A DNA stretch of 64,000 bases from Streptantibioticus ferralitis (lineage in GTDB: Bacteria; Actinomycetota; Actinomycetes; Streptomycetales; Streptomycetaceae): contig NZ_JARHTQ010000020.1 of assembly GCF_029223525.1 (NCBI RefSeq), forward strand, positions 88,468 to 152,467. The letters run 5' to 3'. The notes beneath the pieces were generated by a model that was not told the DNA's origin, searched no databases, and worked only from the letters and a program-made list of their open reading frames with translations. The position numbers and the translations under genes are program-made. How positions within the stretch are numbered: position 1 is the first letter of the stretch; every line of letters begins with the position of its first letter. Positions 45,940-57,000 of the stretch are shown in pieces.

Positions 45940-46308
45940 TCAGGCCGCGACCACATCCACGGCCTCCGCCTGCGGTGGCTTGATCGTCACACGAGTGCCT
46001 GGCACATGAGTGACCGTCTCCAACATCGACCGCACCGGCACGGCCGCCACCTCCGAGGCCGCCGACTGAGCCAGCTCGGCGAGCGACAGCTCATCGCTGA
46101 CCTCACGCATGACCTCGGACATCCGTACGTCCAAGGCATCGCAGATCGCGGAGAGCAGTTCGGAGGAAGCTTCCTTCTGGCCGCGCTCTACCTCAGACAG
46201 GTAGCCCAACGAGACTCTGGCCGATGCCGAGACCTCGCGCAGAGTGCGGCCCTGACGCTGGCGCTGCCGACGCAGCACGTCACCCAGCAGGCGACGGAGC
46301 AGAATCAT
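45940..46308 (-). CDS. clgR: Transcriptional activator ClgR
   Basis: ClgR is an XRE-type activator of clpP/clp protease and lon genes in actinobacteria. The 122-aa protein has a helix-turn-helix at about residues 20-75 ([20 protein letters not shown], then [20 protein letters not shown]). The C-terminus ends in VDVVAA; a terminal Ala-Ala is the known ClpP degradation signal of Streptomyces ClgR and is present here. The ATG at 46308 has GAGGGAG upstream. It is the end gene of the minus-strand series rimO-pgsA-cinA-clgR, with 109 bases after cinA, so it may have its own promoter. Confidence 0.93.
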   Translation of the reverse strand: MILLRRLLGDVLRRQRQRQGRTLREVSASARVSLGYLSEVERGQKEASSELLSAICDALDVRMSEVMREVSDELSLAELAQSAASEVAAVPVRSMLETVTHVPGTRVTIKPPQAEAVDVVAA

Positions 46309-46417
46309 CGGTGGCTCCCTCCTCGGACCGCGGATCCGTAAGCTTCTCGCCCCACCGTACCGCCTCGGGCAGCGGCCGTGCGGGGAGCGATGACGTGTTC
46401 ACTAAGGGCTGCAAACA

Positions 46418-46942
46418 TCAAATTCCCCCGTGCTGTTCCGTATCCTGTGCCCTCGCGTTCACATGGTCGCTCTTCCGCGCCCCCCGCACCGCCTCCATCA
46501 GCAGTTCCAGTGCCGCTGTCACGGTGGCGGCGCGGATCACCGCGCGGTCGCCGTCCAGCCGCAGCGAGCCGACGGACGTCCCGGACGGACCGGCGACGGC
46601 CACGTAGACCGTGCCCACCTCCTTGCCGTCCTGCGGGTCCGGACCGGCGACCCCGGTGGTGGCCAGCCCCCAGGTGGCGCCGAGGCGGCGCCGTACGCCC
46701 TGCGCCATCTCCTCGGCGACCCGCGGGTCCACCGCACCGCGCGCCGCGAGCAACGCGCCGTCCACGCCGAGGACGTCCTGCTTCAGATCGGTCGCGTACG
46801 CGGTGACCGAACCGCGGAAGGTACGGGACGCGCCCGGCACCGCGGTGATCGCCGCGGCCACCAGGCCTCCGGTCAGCGACTCGGCGACGGCCAGCGTCGC
46901 ACCCTGCCGCTCCAGCAGCCCCAGCGCCTCGGCGGCGGTCAT
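46418..46942 (-). CDS. cinA: CinA C-terminal-type nicotinamide-nucleotide amidase
   Basis: A 174-aa protein matching the PncC/CinA-C family, which deamidates nicotinamide mononucleotide in NAD salvage. Key motifs are LAVAESLTGGLVAAAITAVPG with the catalytic Ser-Thr, and ATTGVAGPDPQDGKEVGTVY. It lacks the N-terminal COG1058 domain, as is common in actinobacteria. The start overlaps the pgsA stop by 4 bases. Confidence 0.93.
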   Translation of the reverse strand: MTAAEALGLLERQGATLAVAESLTGGLVAAAITAVPGASRTFRGSVTAYATDLKQDVLGVDGALLAARGAVDPRVAEEMAQGVRRRLGATWGLATTGVAGPDPQDGKEVGTVYVAVAGPSGTSVGSLRLDGDRAVIRAATVTAALELLMEAVRGARKSDHVNARAQDTEQHGGI

Positions 46943-47619
46943 GCGTCGCCGCCTCCCGCCGCAGCACGCTCAGCGGCCCGCTGGGCGGCCAGTCCGGCCC
47001 GCCGCAGCACCACGGCCTGCCGGACGTAGTCCAGGCCGGTCAGCACGGTCAGCACCACCGCCACCGCCATCACCCAGGCCCGTAGCGTGGCCAGCGGTCC
47101 GGTCAGCGCCAGTACGTACATCCCGACCGCGATCCCCTGGGTGAGGGTCTTCAACTTGCCGCCGCGGCTGGCTGGAATCACCCCGTGCTTGATCACCCAG
47201 AACCGCATCAGCGTGATGCCGACCTCGCGGAAGAGGATGACGGCGGTGACCGCCCAGGGCAGGTCGCCGAGGGCGGACAGGCCGACCAGCGCGGCACCCA
47301 TGATCGCCTTGTCCGCTATCGGGTCGGCGATCTTGCCGAAGTCGGTGACCAGGTTGTAGCGGCGGGCCAGTTCACCGTCGAAGAGATCGGTGATCATGGC
47401 GATGGCGAAGGCCGCCCACGCGAAGGAGCGCCACACCGGGTCGTGACCACCCGCGTGGATCAGCAGCAGCACGAATCCCGGTACGAGCAGCAGCCGCACC
47501 ATGGTCAGGATGTTGGCGATGTTCCACAGGCCGACCGGCCGGTCCACCGGGTCCCCGAGGTGGTCGGGAGAGGCCGCGGGCCGGTGACCGCCCGCCGCGG
47601 ACGCCGGTACACCGGTCAT
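46939..47619 (-). CDS. pgsA: CDP-diacylglycerol-glycerol-3-phosphate phosphatidyltransferase
   Basis: PgsA makes phosphatidylglycerol phosphate. The 226-aa protein has several membrane helices and the CDP-alcohol phosphotransferase motif, D-G-x2-A-R-x8-G-x3-D-x3-D, here reading [20 protein letters not shown] then ADPIADK. A Pro/Gly-rich 30-residue N-terminus precedes the first helix. It overlaps rimO and cinA by 4 bases each, so the three are translationally coupled. Confidence 0.94.
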   Translation of the reverse strand: MTGVPASAAGGHRPAASPDHLGDPVDRPVGLWNIANILTMVRLLLVPGFVLLLIHAGGHDPVWRSFAWAAFAIAMITDLFDGELARRYNLVTDFGKIADPIADKAIMGAALVGLSALGDLPWAVTAVILFREVGITLMRFWVIKHGVIPASRGGKLKTLTQGIAVGMYVLALTGPLATLRAWVMAVAVVLTVLTGLDYVRQAVVLRRAGLAAQRAAERAAAGGGDA

Positions 47620-49091
47620 CTGGCCACCCTCTTCGTACCGTCGGGCCCCGGGCCGCCCACCAGCGGCTCGGCCACCAGGTCGACGCCCTCGGTGTCCACC
47701 ACCTTCGCGGTGACCAGGGTGCCGACCGCCAGCCCCTCGGACGAGGTGAGCACGACCTGGCCGTCGGTCTCCGGGGCCTGGTGCACACCGCGGCCGACGG
47801 CCTCGCCCTCGTCCAGCGACTCGACCAGCACCTCGACCGTCTCGCCCAGCCGCTCCTCCGCGCGTTGCGCGGTGAGCTCCTCGGCCAGCCGGGAGACTCT
47901 GGCGAGACGCTCGGCGACCACGTCCTCGGCCAGCTTGCCGTCGTATCCGGCGGCCTCGGTGCCCTCCTCGTCGGAGTAGCCGAACACACCGATGGCATCC
48001 AGCCGGGCCTCGCTGAGGAAGCGTTCCAGCTCGGCCAGGTCGGCCTCGGACTCGCCGGGGAAGCCGACGATGAAGTTGGAGCGGACACCGGCCTGCGGTG
48101 CCTTGGCGCGGACCGTCTCCAGCAGCCCGAGGAAGCGCTCGGTGTCGCCGAACCGGCGCATCGCGCGCAGCACACCGGGCGCCGAGTGCTGGAAGGACAG
48201 ATCGAAGTACGGGGCCACCTTCGGCGTCGAGGTCAGCACGTCGATCAGGGTCGGCCGCATCTCCGCGGGCTGCAGGTAGCTGACCCGGATCCGCTCGATC
48301 CCGTCGACCGCGGCGAGCTCGGGGAGCAGCGTATCCAGCAGCCGGATGTCGCCGAGGTCCTTGCCGTACGAGGTGTTGTTCTCGCTGACCAGCATGACCT
48401 CCTTGACGCCCTGCTCGGCCAGCCAGCGGGTCTCGCCGAGGACGTCGGAGGGGCGGCGCGAGATGAACGAGCCGCGGAAGGACGGGATGGCGCAGAAGGC
48501 GCACCGCCGGTCGCACCCCGACGCCAGCTTCACCGAGGCGACCGGGCTGGAGTCCAGGCGGCGGCGCAGCGGCGCACGCGGCCCGGAGGCGGGTGCGACG
48601 CCCTCCGGCAGGTCATCGGGGGCCTGGGCGTGGCCGGGCAGCGCCACCGCGGTGTCCTGCCGCGCCGCCGGGCTGATCGGCAGCAGCTTGCGCCGGTCAC
48701 GCGGGGTGTGCGGGGCGTGGATGCCGCCGGAGAGGATGGTCTGCAGGCGGCCGGAGATGTCCGCGTAGTCGTCGAAGCCCAGCACGCCGTCGGCTTCGGG
48801 CAGCGCTTCCGCGAGCTCCTTGCCGTACCGCTCGGCCATGCAGCCGACGGCCACGACCGCCTTGGTGCGGGCCTGACCCTTCAGGTCGTTGGCCTCCAGC
48901 AGGGCGTCGACCGAGTCCTTCTTGGCGGCGTCGACGAAGCCGCAGGTGTTGACGACGGCGACATCGGCTTCGCTGGCATCGCCGACGAGCTGCCAGCCGT
49001 CCGCCGCCAGACGGCCGGCGAGCTCCTCGGAGTCCACCTCATTGCGCGCGCAGCCGAGAGTGACCAGAGCGACGGTACGGGGTTCGGGCAT
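47616..49091 (-). CDS. rimO: Ribosomal protein S12 methylthiotransferase RimO
   Basis: RimO is a radical-SAM enzyme that methylthiolates an Asp of ribosomal protein S12, a paralogue of MiaB in this window. The 491-aa protein starts [19 protein letters not shown] (UPF0004 Cys), has [13 protein letters not shown] and VGCMAERYG, and the SAM triad [13 protein letters not shown] domain lies at the C-terminus. A Pro/Ala-rich insert of about 50 residues (near 48.6 kb) precedes the radical-SAM core, as in Streptomyces homologues. Confidence 0.96.
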   Translation of the reverse strand: MPEPRTVALVTLGCARNEVDSEELAGRLAADGWQLVGDASEADVAVVNTCGFVDAAKKDSVDALLEANDLKGQARTKAVVAVGCMAERYGKELAEALPEADGVLGFDDYADISGRLQTILSGGIHAPHTPRDRRKLLPISPAARQDTAVALPGHAQAPDDLPEGVAPASGPRAPLRRRLDSSPVASVKLASGCDRRCAFCAIPSFRGSFISRRPSDVLGETRWLAEQGVKEVMLVSENNTSYGKDLGDIRLLDTLLPELAAVDGIERIRVSYLQPAEMRPTLIDVLTSTPKVAPYFDLSFQHSAPGVLRAMRRFGDTERFLGLLETVRAKAPQAGVRSNFIVGFPGESEADLAELERFLSEARLDAIGVFGYSDEEGTEAAGYDGKLAEDVVAERLARVSRLAEELTAQRAEERLGETVEVLVESLDEGEAVGRGVHQAPETDGQVVLTSSEGLAVGTLVTAKVVDTEGVDLVAEPLVGGPGPDGTKRVAR

Positions 49092-49147
49092 GGGCTCAGC
49101 CTACTTTGTCCGCGCCCGCCCCCAGTCCGGGTGCTCCTTCCCGCTGG

Positions 49148-49954
49148 TTATCCGGCCTGCGGATTGCCGGGGGTGAAGTTGGTGCGGACCAGCTGGCCGT
49201 CGCTGCCCGCGGTGCCGAGATCCTTGCCGTTGACGAACATCTTCACCGCGCCGGCGTTGCCGAGCACCAGGGAGATCTTCTTGTCGTCGGTGAAGGTCTT
49301 CGACTGTCCCTGGTCCAACAGTCCTTCGAAGAGCGAGTGCCCGTCGTTGGCCGTCGCGGTGACCCAGCTCTTGCCGCCGTCGGCGGTGAGTTTCACGGTG
49401 ACCTTGTCGGCCGGGGCGGCGGCGATGGCGCTGCGGCTGGGCTCCGGGCGCTTGGTGGGGGGCGTGTGGGACGGCTGGGGGGCGCTGGGATGGGCCTGCG
49501 AGGCGTTCCCCGCCATCGACTCGCTTCCACTGCGCGCACCGCTGAACATCGTGAAGCCGACGAAACCGACCACGATCACGATCGCCGCGACCATGGCCGC
49601 GGTCCAGTTGGGGCGGCGCGGCTCGGGGCGGATCTTCTCCGCCTCGTAGACCGGCGCCACATGAGTGGGGCTGGGTCTTCCGCCGTGCTCGCCGTCATAG
49701 CTCTCGATCAGCGGCGCCGGATCGAGACCCACCGCACGCGCGAGCGTACGGACATGGCCTCGGGCGTAGACGTCGCCGCCGCAGCGGGAGAAGTCGTCCT
49801 GCTCGATCGCATGCACGAGGGGCGCCCGTACCCGAGTGGCCGCGCTTATCTCTTCGACGGTCAGACCGGCGTCGAGACGTGCCCGCTGCAGGGCGCGGCC
49901 GATGGACAGGGGTGCCTCGGAAGCTGCGTCGGAAGGTGAGTTGCCGATGGACAC
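49148..49954 (-). CDS. RodZ-like helix-turn-helix membrane protein
   Basis: 268 aa with a cytosolic N-terminal HTH domain of the Cro/RodZ type (SIGRALQRARLDAGLTVEEI, then DVYARGHVRTLARAVG), one transmembrane helix (AAMVAAIVIVVGFVGFTMF) and an external C-terminal domain of DUF4115 type with a Ser/Pro-rich stalk. RodZ-like proteins link morphogenesis complexes to the membrane. The GTG at 49954 gives (M)SIGNSPSDAA. It lies between ftsK and rimO; 247 bases (49955-50201) separate it from ftsK and hold no visible gene. Confidence 0.85.
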   Translation of the reverse strand: MSIGNSPSDAASEAPLSIGRALQRARLDAGLTVEEISAATRVRAPLVHAIEQDDFSRCGGDVYARGHVRTLARAVGLDPAPLIESYDGEHGGRPSPTHVAPVYEAEKIRPEPRRPNWTAAMVAAIVIVVGFVGFTMFSGARSGSESMAGNASQAHPSAPQPSHTPPTKRPEPSRSAIAAAPADKVTVKLTADGGKSWVTATANDGHSLFEGLLDQGQSKTFTDDKKISLVLGNAGAVKMFVNGKDLGTAGSDGQLVRTNFTPGNPQAG

Positions 49955-50201
49955 GGGGGCGCCTTTCGAGCGTGTAGCCACCTGCTGGAAATACAGTTTA
50001 GGGGCGGTAGGCAAGCATCGGGCAAGCGGACGAGATTACTTTGTCCGCCACCAGGGTCCACCTGGTCTTGACCACCGGATGTTCCTCCGTCGGCCGTCGG
50101 CCATCTGCCTGCCCTCTGCCCCCGTTTGACGTACGAACAGCGCTTACGGTTGCCCGTTCCGCCGACCCGAATGGACCGTCCGGGTGACGGCACGACCGCG
50201 C

Positions 50202-52976
50202 TCAGGGCTGGGCGTCACCGCGGATCACGGCGAGCACCCCGTCCAACTCGTCGGGCTTGACCAGGACGTCGCGCGCCTTGGAGCCCTCGCTCGGCCCGAC
50301 GATGTTGCGCGATTCCATCAGGTCCATGAGTCTGCCCGCTTTCGCGAACCCCACGCGGAGTTTGCGCTGAAGCATCGAAGTCGAGCCGAACTGGGTGGAC
50401 ACCACCAGCTCCGCGGCCTGCAGCAACAGGTCGAGGTCGTCGCCGATCTCCTCGTCGATCTCCCGCCTGGCGCCGCCGGGACCGGTGACGTCGTCCCGGA
50501 AGACCGGGGTGAGCTGGGACTTGCAGTGGTCGACGACGGCGGAGACCTCGGCCTCGGTGACGAACGCGCCCTGCAGCCGGATCGGCTTGTTGGCGCCCAT
50601 CGGCAGGAACAGCCCGTCGCCCTTGCCGATCAGCTTCTCGGCGCCCGGCTGGTCGAGGATGACCCGGCTGTCGGCGAGCGAGGAGGTGGCGAAGGCCAGC
50701 CGGGAGGGCACGTTCGCCTTGATCAGGCCGGTGACGACATCGACGCTCGGCCGCTGGGTGGCCAGCACCAGATGGATTCCGGCCGCGCGGGCGAGCTGGG
50801 TGATGCGGACGATGGAGTCCTCTACATCGCGCGGCGCGACCATCATCAGGTCCGCCAACTCATCGACGATCACCAGCAGATACGGATACGGGGTCAGTTC
50901 GCGTTCGCTGCCCTCGGGCGGTTTGGCCTTCCCCGACCGCACCGCCGCGTTGAAGTCGTCGATGTGGCGGAAGCCGTACGCCGCGAGGTCGTCGTAGCGC
51001 AGGTCCATCTCCCGGACCACCCACTGCAGCGCCTCGGCGGCCTTCTTCGGGTTGGTGATGATCGGCGTGATCAGATGCGGAATGCCTTCGTAAGCGGTCA
51101 GTTCGACGCGTTTGGGGTCCACCAGCACCATGCGGACCTCGTCCGGGGTGGCCCGGGCCATGATCGAGGTGATCAGACAGTTGATACAGGAGGACTTACC
51201 GGATCCGGTGGCACCGGCGACCAGGACATGCGGCATCTTGGCGAGGTTGGCCATCACATAGCCGCCCTCGACGTCCTTGCCCAGGCCGACCGTCATCGGA
51301 TGTTCCTCGCCTGCCGCGTCCGCCGAGCGCAGCACATCGCCGAGGTTGACCATCTCCCGGTCGGAGTTGGGGATCTCGATGCCGACCGCCGACTTGCCCG
51401 GAATCGGACTTATGATCCGCACGTCCGGACTGGCGACCGCGTACGCGATGTTCTTGGTGAGGGCGGTGATCCGCTCGACCTTGACCGCCGGGCCGAGTTC
51501 GACCTCGTAGCGGGTGACCGTCGGTCCGCGGGTGAAGCCGGTGACCGAGGCGTCGACCTTGAACTCGGAGAAGACACCGGACAGCGAGGCGACCACGGCG
51601 TCGTTGGCGGCGCTGCGGGTGCGGCCGGGACCGCCGCGCTCCAGAAGGTCCAGCGACGGCAGTGCGTAGGTGATGTCGCCGGAGAGCTGAAGCTGCTCGG
51701 CGCGCGGGGGCAGCGGATCGGCGACCGGGGGCGCGGGCTTCTTGGTCAGGTCCGGTACGGCGTCGGCCGGGGGCGCGGACTCCTCGGCGCGCGCGGCCGG
51801 TACCGCCGACCCCTGCCCGCCCTTGACCATCGAGATCCGGCTGGTGATGTCGGCGACGACCGGCGACGGGTGGACCCCGTGCAGCACGGCGCCGTCCAGC
51901 GCGGCCGCGGCCGCCGCGGCGACATCGACCGGGTCGGGTTCGCCACGCGCCGGGCCGGGCTTGGAGAAGTCCACAGGCCCGCCCTGGCCGCGCCGCGAGC
52001 GGCGGCGGCCCAGTTCCTCGGCCTCCACCACCGCGGCGTCCACGACGTCGGCCGGAGCGGCCCGGCGGGTACGGGACCGGCGGGGCCGCGGCTCATCGTC
52101 CGGTTCGCCGTACGCGGCTTCCTCGTACGGCTCGTCGTTGTGGTCGTACCCGTCGTCGTCACCCGCGTCGTACAGCCCGAGCCGGGTGCCGAGTTGTCTG
52201 AGCCGATGCGGAATCGCGTTGACCGGGGTGGCGGTGACCACCAGCAGCCCGAAGACCGACAGCAGCACCAGCAGCGCGACGGCCAGCGCCGAGCCGACGG
52301 TGAACAGCAGCGGCTTGGAGGCGGCCCAGCCGATCATGCCGCCCGCGTCCCGCAGCGCCTGCGCGCCCTGTCCTCGCCCGGGCGCGCCGCAACCGATGTG
52401 GATCAGCCCGAGTACGCCGATGATCAGCGCGGACAGGCCGATGACGATGCGCCCGTTGGCCTCCGGCTGTTCCGGATGGCGCATCAGGCGGACGGCGACG
52501 ACACCCAGCAGTATCGGCACCAGCAGGTCGAGCCGCCCGAACGCGCCGGTCACCAGCATGTCGATCAGATCGCCGACCGGGCCGCTGAGGTTGGACCAGG
52601 TGCCGGCCGCGATCACCAGCGCGAGTCCGAGCAGCAGCAGCGCCAGACCGTCCTTGCGGTGCGCCGGGTCCAGCCCCCGGGCGCCGCGGCCCACACCGCG
52701 GAACACCGCGCCCACGCTGTGCGCGAGACCGAGCCACAGCGCGCGCAGCAGACGCAGGATCGGACGGGTGGGACTCGGCGCCGGTTTGGGCGCGGCCTTG
52801 GGGGCAGCGGCCCGCTTGGCGGGCGCCTTCTTCGCCGCCGGACGTGCCTTCCCCGCGGTCTTCTTGGCGGGCGCCTTCTTCTTCGCGGCGCCCGCCCCGG
52901 CACCCGACGTGCGCCCGGTGCGCTTGGCGGGAGCCGCAGAGCCGCTCGAACCCTTGCCGGACGTACGTGAGGCCAT
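50202..52976 (-). CDS. ftsK: DNA translocase FtsK/SpoIIIE
   Basis: FtsK pumps chromosomal DNA through the division septum. The 924-aa protein has a Lys/Ala-rich N-terminus, four or five membrane helices (about residues 105-265), an Arg/Pro-rich linker, and a RecA-like motor with Walker A AGATGSGKSSCIN and Walker B VMLVIVDELADLMM. The C-terminal gamma winged helix (SMLQRKLRVGFAKAGRLMD) reads KOPS-type orienting sites. The ATG at 52976 gives MASRTSGKGSS. In Streptomyces FtsK works in sporulation septa. Confidence 0.96.
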   Translation of the reverse strand: MASRTSGKGSSGSAAPAKRTGRTSGAGAGAAKKKAPAKKTAGKARPAAKKAPAKRAAAPKAAPKPAPSPTRPILRLLRALWLGLAHSVGAVFRGVGRGARGLDPAHRKDGLALLLLGLALVIAAGTWSNLSGPVGDLIDMLVTGAFGRLDLLVPILLGVVAVRLMRHPEQPEANGRIVIGLSALIIGVLGLIHIGCGAPGRGQGAQALRDAGGMIGWAASKPLLFTVGSALAVALLVLLSVFGLLVVTATPVNAIPHRLRQLGTRLGLYDAGDDDGYDHNDEPYEEAAYGEPDDEPRPRRSRTRRAAPADVVDAAVVEAEELGRRRSRRGQGGPVDFSKPGPARGEPDPVDVAAAAAAALDGAVLHGVHPSPVVADITSRISMVKGGQGSAVPAARAEESAPPADAVPDLTKKPAPPVADPLPPRAEQLQLSGDITYALPSLDLLERGGPGRTRSAANDAVVASLSGVFSEFKVDASVTGFTRGPTVTRYEVELGPAVKVERITALTKNIAYAVASPDVRIISPIPGKSAVGIEIPNSDREMVNLGDVLRSADAAGEEHPMTVGLGKDVEGGYVMANLAKMPHVLVAGATGSGKSSCINCLITSIMARATPDEVRMVLVDPKRVELTAYEGIPHLITPIITNPKKAAEALQWVVREMDLRYDDLAAYGFRHIDDFNAAVRSGKAKPPEGSERELTPYPYLLVIVDELADLMMVAPRDVEDSIVRITQLARAAGIHLVLATQRPSVDVVTGLIKANVPSRLAFATSSLADSRVILDQPGAEKLIGKGDGLFLPMGANKPIRLQGAFVTEAEVSAVVDHCKSQLTPVFRDDVTGPGGARREIDEEIGDDLDLLLQAAELVVSTQFGSTSMLQRKLRVGFAKAGRLMDLMESRNIVGPSEGSKARDVLVKPDELDGVLAVIRGDAQP

Positions 52977-53080
52977 GGTGCCGAGGTTACCGCCGTTGCC
53001 CCAGGGCCAGGTACGAGGCGTCGCATACGCCCGTTCGTGTCGCGGCCCAGATGTAGCAAGGGTGACGCGGCGTCAACCGG

Positions 53081-53761
53081 TCATCCTTGCGGGGGCACCG
53101 ACGACGGCCCCGGGTCGGCGCCCGGCTCCAGTGCGTCCAACGCCCGCCGCAGCCCGGTCAGCTTGCGCTCCAGATGTGCCGCGGTGGCCACCGCGGCGGC
53201 GTCGGCGGAGTCGTCCAGCTGCTTGGACAGCGCCTCCGCCTGCTCCTCCACCGCCGCGAGCCGGGCGGACAGTTCGGCGATCAGCCCGGCGGGCTCCCTG
53301 GCCCCGTCGGCTCCCTGGTGCCCGCCCTGCTCCAACTGCAGGCGCAGCAGGGCGGCCTGCTCACGCAGCTGGCAGTTCTTCATGTAGAGCTCGACGAAGA
53401 CCGAGACCTTCGCCCTGAGCACCCACGGGTCGAACGGCTTGGAGATGTAGTCCACCGCACCCGCCGCGTAACCACGGAAGGTGTGGTGCGGACCGTGGTT
53501 GATGGCGGTCAGGAAGATGATCGGGATGTCGCGGGTGCGTTCGCGGCGCTTGATGTGCGCGGCGGTCTCGAACCCGTCCATGCCCGGCATCTGCACATCG
53601 AGCAGGATCACCGCGAAATCGTCCGTGAGCAGCGCTTTGAGCGCCTCCTCCCCGGACGATGCCCGAACCAGCGTCTGATCGAGCGCGGAGAGGATGGCCT
53701 CCAGCGCCAGCAGATTCTCCGGCCGGTCATCGACCAGGAGGATCTTGGCCTTCTGCACCAT
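53081..53761 (-). CDS. osaB: Response regulator OsaB
   Basis: This is the response regulator partner of OsaA in osmoadaptation. The 226-aa protein has a receiver domain ([10 protein letters not shown], phosphoacceptor Asp55 in [24 protein letters not shown]) and no DNA-binding domain. The rest is a coiled coil ([17 protein letters not shown], then [20 protein letters not shown]) and a short tail. The output is therefore likely by protein contact. The ATG at 53761 has GGAGG about 9 bases upstream. It lies downstream of osaA on the same strand, separated by 322 bases. Confidence 0.9.
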   Translation of the reverse strand: MVQKAKILLVDDRPENLLALEAILSALDQTLVRASSGEEALKALLTDDFAVILLDVQMPGMDGFETAAHIKRRERTRDIPIIFLTAINHGPHHTFRGYAAGAVDYISKPFDPWVLRAKVSVFVELYMKNCQLREQAALLRLQLEQGGHQGADGAREPAGLIAELSARLAAVEEQAEALSKQLDDSADAAAVATAAHLERKLTGLRRALDALEPGADPGPSSVPPQG

Positions 53762-54083
53762 AGCCCGTCCTCCTCGGCCCGGCATGGGGCCTCCCCTGCT
53801 CGATGAGCTCGGGGAAGCACCGGGCGCCGCCCCCAGGGACGACTCCTGTACGCCGCCCGTCCTTGTGCCGGTCATGGTAGCCGCACCCCGTCGCTCGCCA
53901 CACCCTGTCACCGCCATGTCACTGTGCACCTAGCAGAAACGTGGCGGGAGACCAGAAGGTTCCCTGCATACCGCACTCTCACACCCCTTCGAGCACGCCT
54001 TGTTGTGCGATGACGCATTCTCATCCGGCTCTCACCCGGCTCCCTTCCCCCGGCCCGCCTCGCGCTGTTCGCCTTCGCCCGTC
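53762..54083. other. Intergenic region between osaA and osaB
   Basis: These 322 bases without a gene run between the osaA stop and the osaB start. The length suggests that osaB has its own promoter here. I see no convincing promoter, terminator hairpin or repeat in it. Confidence 0.5.
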
Positions 54084-57000
54084 TCAACGCGCCCGCATCC
54101 ACTGTTCCATGACCGACAGCAGGTGATCGGTGTCCACCGGCTTGGTGACGTAGTCGGACGCGCCGGACTCGATGCTCTTCTCCCGGTCACCCTTCATCGC
54201 CTTCGCGGTCAGCGCGATGATCGGCAGCCCGGCGAACTGCGGCATCCGACGGATCGCCGACGTGGTGGCATAGCCATCCATCTCCGGCATCATGATGTCC
54301 ATCAGGACAACGGCGACATCGTCGTGCTGCTCCAGCACCTCGATGCCCTCACGGCCGTTCTCCGCGTACAGCACTACCAGTCCGTGCTGCTCCAGCACAC
54401 TGGTCAGCGCGAAGACATTGCGGATGTCGTCGTCGACGATCAGCACCTTCTGCCCGCTGAAGCCGCCCCGTGCGGCGCGCTCAGTGCGCCGCACGCCGTC
54501 CTGCCGGCCGCCGTCCACCCAGGAGTCGGCTCCCGGCTGCTGCCCGACCCTGCCGGGTTGTGCGGCACGGTCCGGGGACGGCACCGCCCGGCGGCGCAGC
54601 CGCGCCAGCCCGCCGCCGCGGCCGTACGCGCCGCGGTCGGGCTCCTCCCCGGGCATCTCCACGGCGGCCAGCTCATCGGCCGACGCGGCGCCGTCCATCC
54701 TGGACGCCTGCTCCCTGGTGGGCAGTTCGCCGGTGCTGAGCGGCAGGTAGAGCGTGAACGTCGAGCCGCGGCCCGGCTCGCTGTCCGCGTGGATCTCACC
54801 GCCGAGCAGCCGGGCGATCTCGCGGCTGATGGACAGGCCGAGGCCGGTGCCGCCGTACTTGCGGCTGGTCGTGCCGTCGGCCTGCTTGAACGCCTCGAAG
54901 ATGACCCGCATCTTGCTCGCCGCGATGCCGATGCCGGTGTCGGTGACCGAGAACGCGATCATGTCCTGGTCGGGGTCGCGCAGCGAGCCGGACTCCAGCA
55001 TCTGCTCGCGGATCGCGATCGGGATCTCCTTGCCCGCCGGGCGGATGACCAGCTCGACGGCGCCCGCGTCGGTGAACTTCACCGCGTTGGACAGCAGGTT
55101 GCGCAGCACCTGCAGCAGCCGCTGCTCGTCGGTGTGCAGGGTCATCGGCAGCTCGGGCGAGACCCGGACCGAGAAGTCCAGGCCCTTCTCCACGGTGAGC
55201 GGCCGGAAGGTGGCCTCCACGTAGTCGACCAGCTGGACCAGGGCGATACGGGTCGGGCTGACGTCCATCTTGCCCGCCTCGACCTTCGACAGATCGAGGA
55301 TGTCATTGATCAGCTGGAGCAGATCGGAACCCGCGCCGTGGATGGTTTCGGAGAACTCCACCTGCTTGGGCGACAGGTTGCCGTCGGCGTTGTCGGCGAG
55401 CAACTTGGCCAGGATCAGCAGCGAGTTGAGCGGGGTGCGCAGCTCGTGCGACATGTTGGCGAGGAACTCGGACTTGTAGCGCATGGAGACCGCGAGCTGC
55501 TCGGCGCGCTCCTCCAGGACCTGCCGGGCCTCCTCGATCTCGGTGTTCTTCACCTCGATGTCGCGGTTCTGCTGGGCCAGCAGCTCGGCCTTCTCCTCCA
55601 GTTCGGCGTTGGATGCCTGCAGTGCCTTCTGCCGGTTCTCCAACTCGGCGGAACGCTCCCGCAGTTGTGCGGTGAGCTCCTGGGACTGCTCCAGCAGCCC
55701 CTCCGTCTTGGTGTTGACCGAGATGGTGTTGACGCTGGTCGCGATCATCTCCGCGATCTGGCTGAGGAAGTCCTTCTGGATCTGGGTGAGCGGCTGGAAG
55801 GAGGCCAGCTCGATCACGCCCAGGACCCGGTCCTCGAACAGCAGCGGCAGCACGATGACATGGGCGGGCGGCGCCTCACCCAGCCCCGAAGCGATCTTGA
55901 GGTAGCCGGGCGGCACGTTCTCCACCAGGATCGTGCGCCGCTCCACCGCCGCCTGCCCGATGAGCGACTCCCCCGGCAGGAACGAGGTCGGCATGGTCCG
56001 CCGCGAGTAGCCGTAGGAGCCGATCAGCCGCAGCTCGTACGGCTCGGCGTCGGCGCCGCCGATCTCCCCGCGCTCACCGCCCGTCGCGACCTCCTGGGCC
56101 AGGAAGAACGCACCGTGCTGCGCGGAGACCACCGGGGTCAGCTCGCTCATGATGAGCGCCGCCACGTCCACCAGGTCGCGGCGGCCCTGCATCAGGCCGG
56201 AGATGCGGGCCAGGTTGCCCTTGAGCCAGTCCTGCTCCTTGTTGGCCAAGGTGGTCTCGCGGAGCTTGACGATCATCGTGTTGATGTTGTCCTGGAGCTC
56301 CAGGATCTCGCCCGCCGCGTCCGCGTCGATGCGCAGATTGAGGTCACCGCGGGTCACCGCCGTGGCGACCTCGGCGATGTTGCGCACCTGGTTGGTCAGG
56401 TTGTTCGCCATCAGGTTCACGGAGTCCGTGAGGTCCTTCCAGATGCCGGATACACCCGGCACCCGCGCCTGACCGCCGAGGCGGCCCTCGGTACCCACCT
56501 CCCGCGCGACCCGGGTCACCTCGTCACCGAACGCCGACAGCTGGCCGACCATGGTGTTGATGGTCGTCTTCAGCTCCAGGATCTCACCGCGCGCGTCCAC
56601 GTCGATCTTCTTGGACAGGTCACCGCGCGCCACGGCCGTGGTCACCATCGCGATGTTGCGCACCTGGTTGGTGAGGTTGGACGCCATCGAGTTCACCGAC
56701 TCGGTGAGGTCCTTCCAGGTACCCGACACACCCGGCACCCGGGCCTGACCGCCCAACTCGCCCTCGGTGCCCACCTCGCGGGCCACCCGGGTCACCTCGT
56801 CACCGAAGGCGGACAGCGTGTCCACCATCGTGTTGATGGTCTCGGCGAGCTGCGCGACCTCACCGCGCGCCTCCACGGTGACCTTCTTCGTCAGATCTCC
56901 GTTGGCCACCGCGGTGGAGACCGTCGCGATGCTGCGCACCTGCGACGTCAGGTTGTTCGCCATGATGTTGACGTTCTCGGTGAGGTCCTTCCAGATGCCG

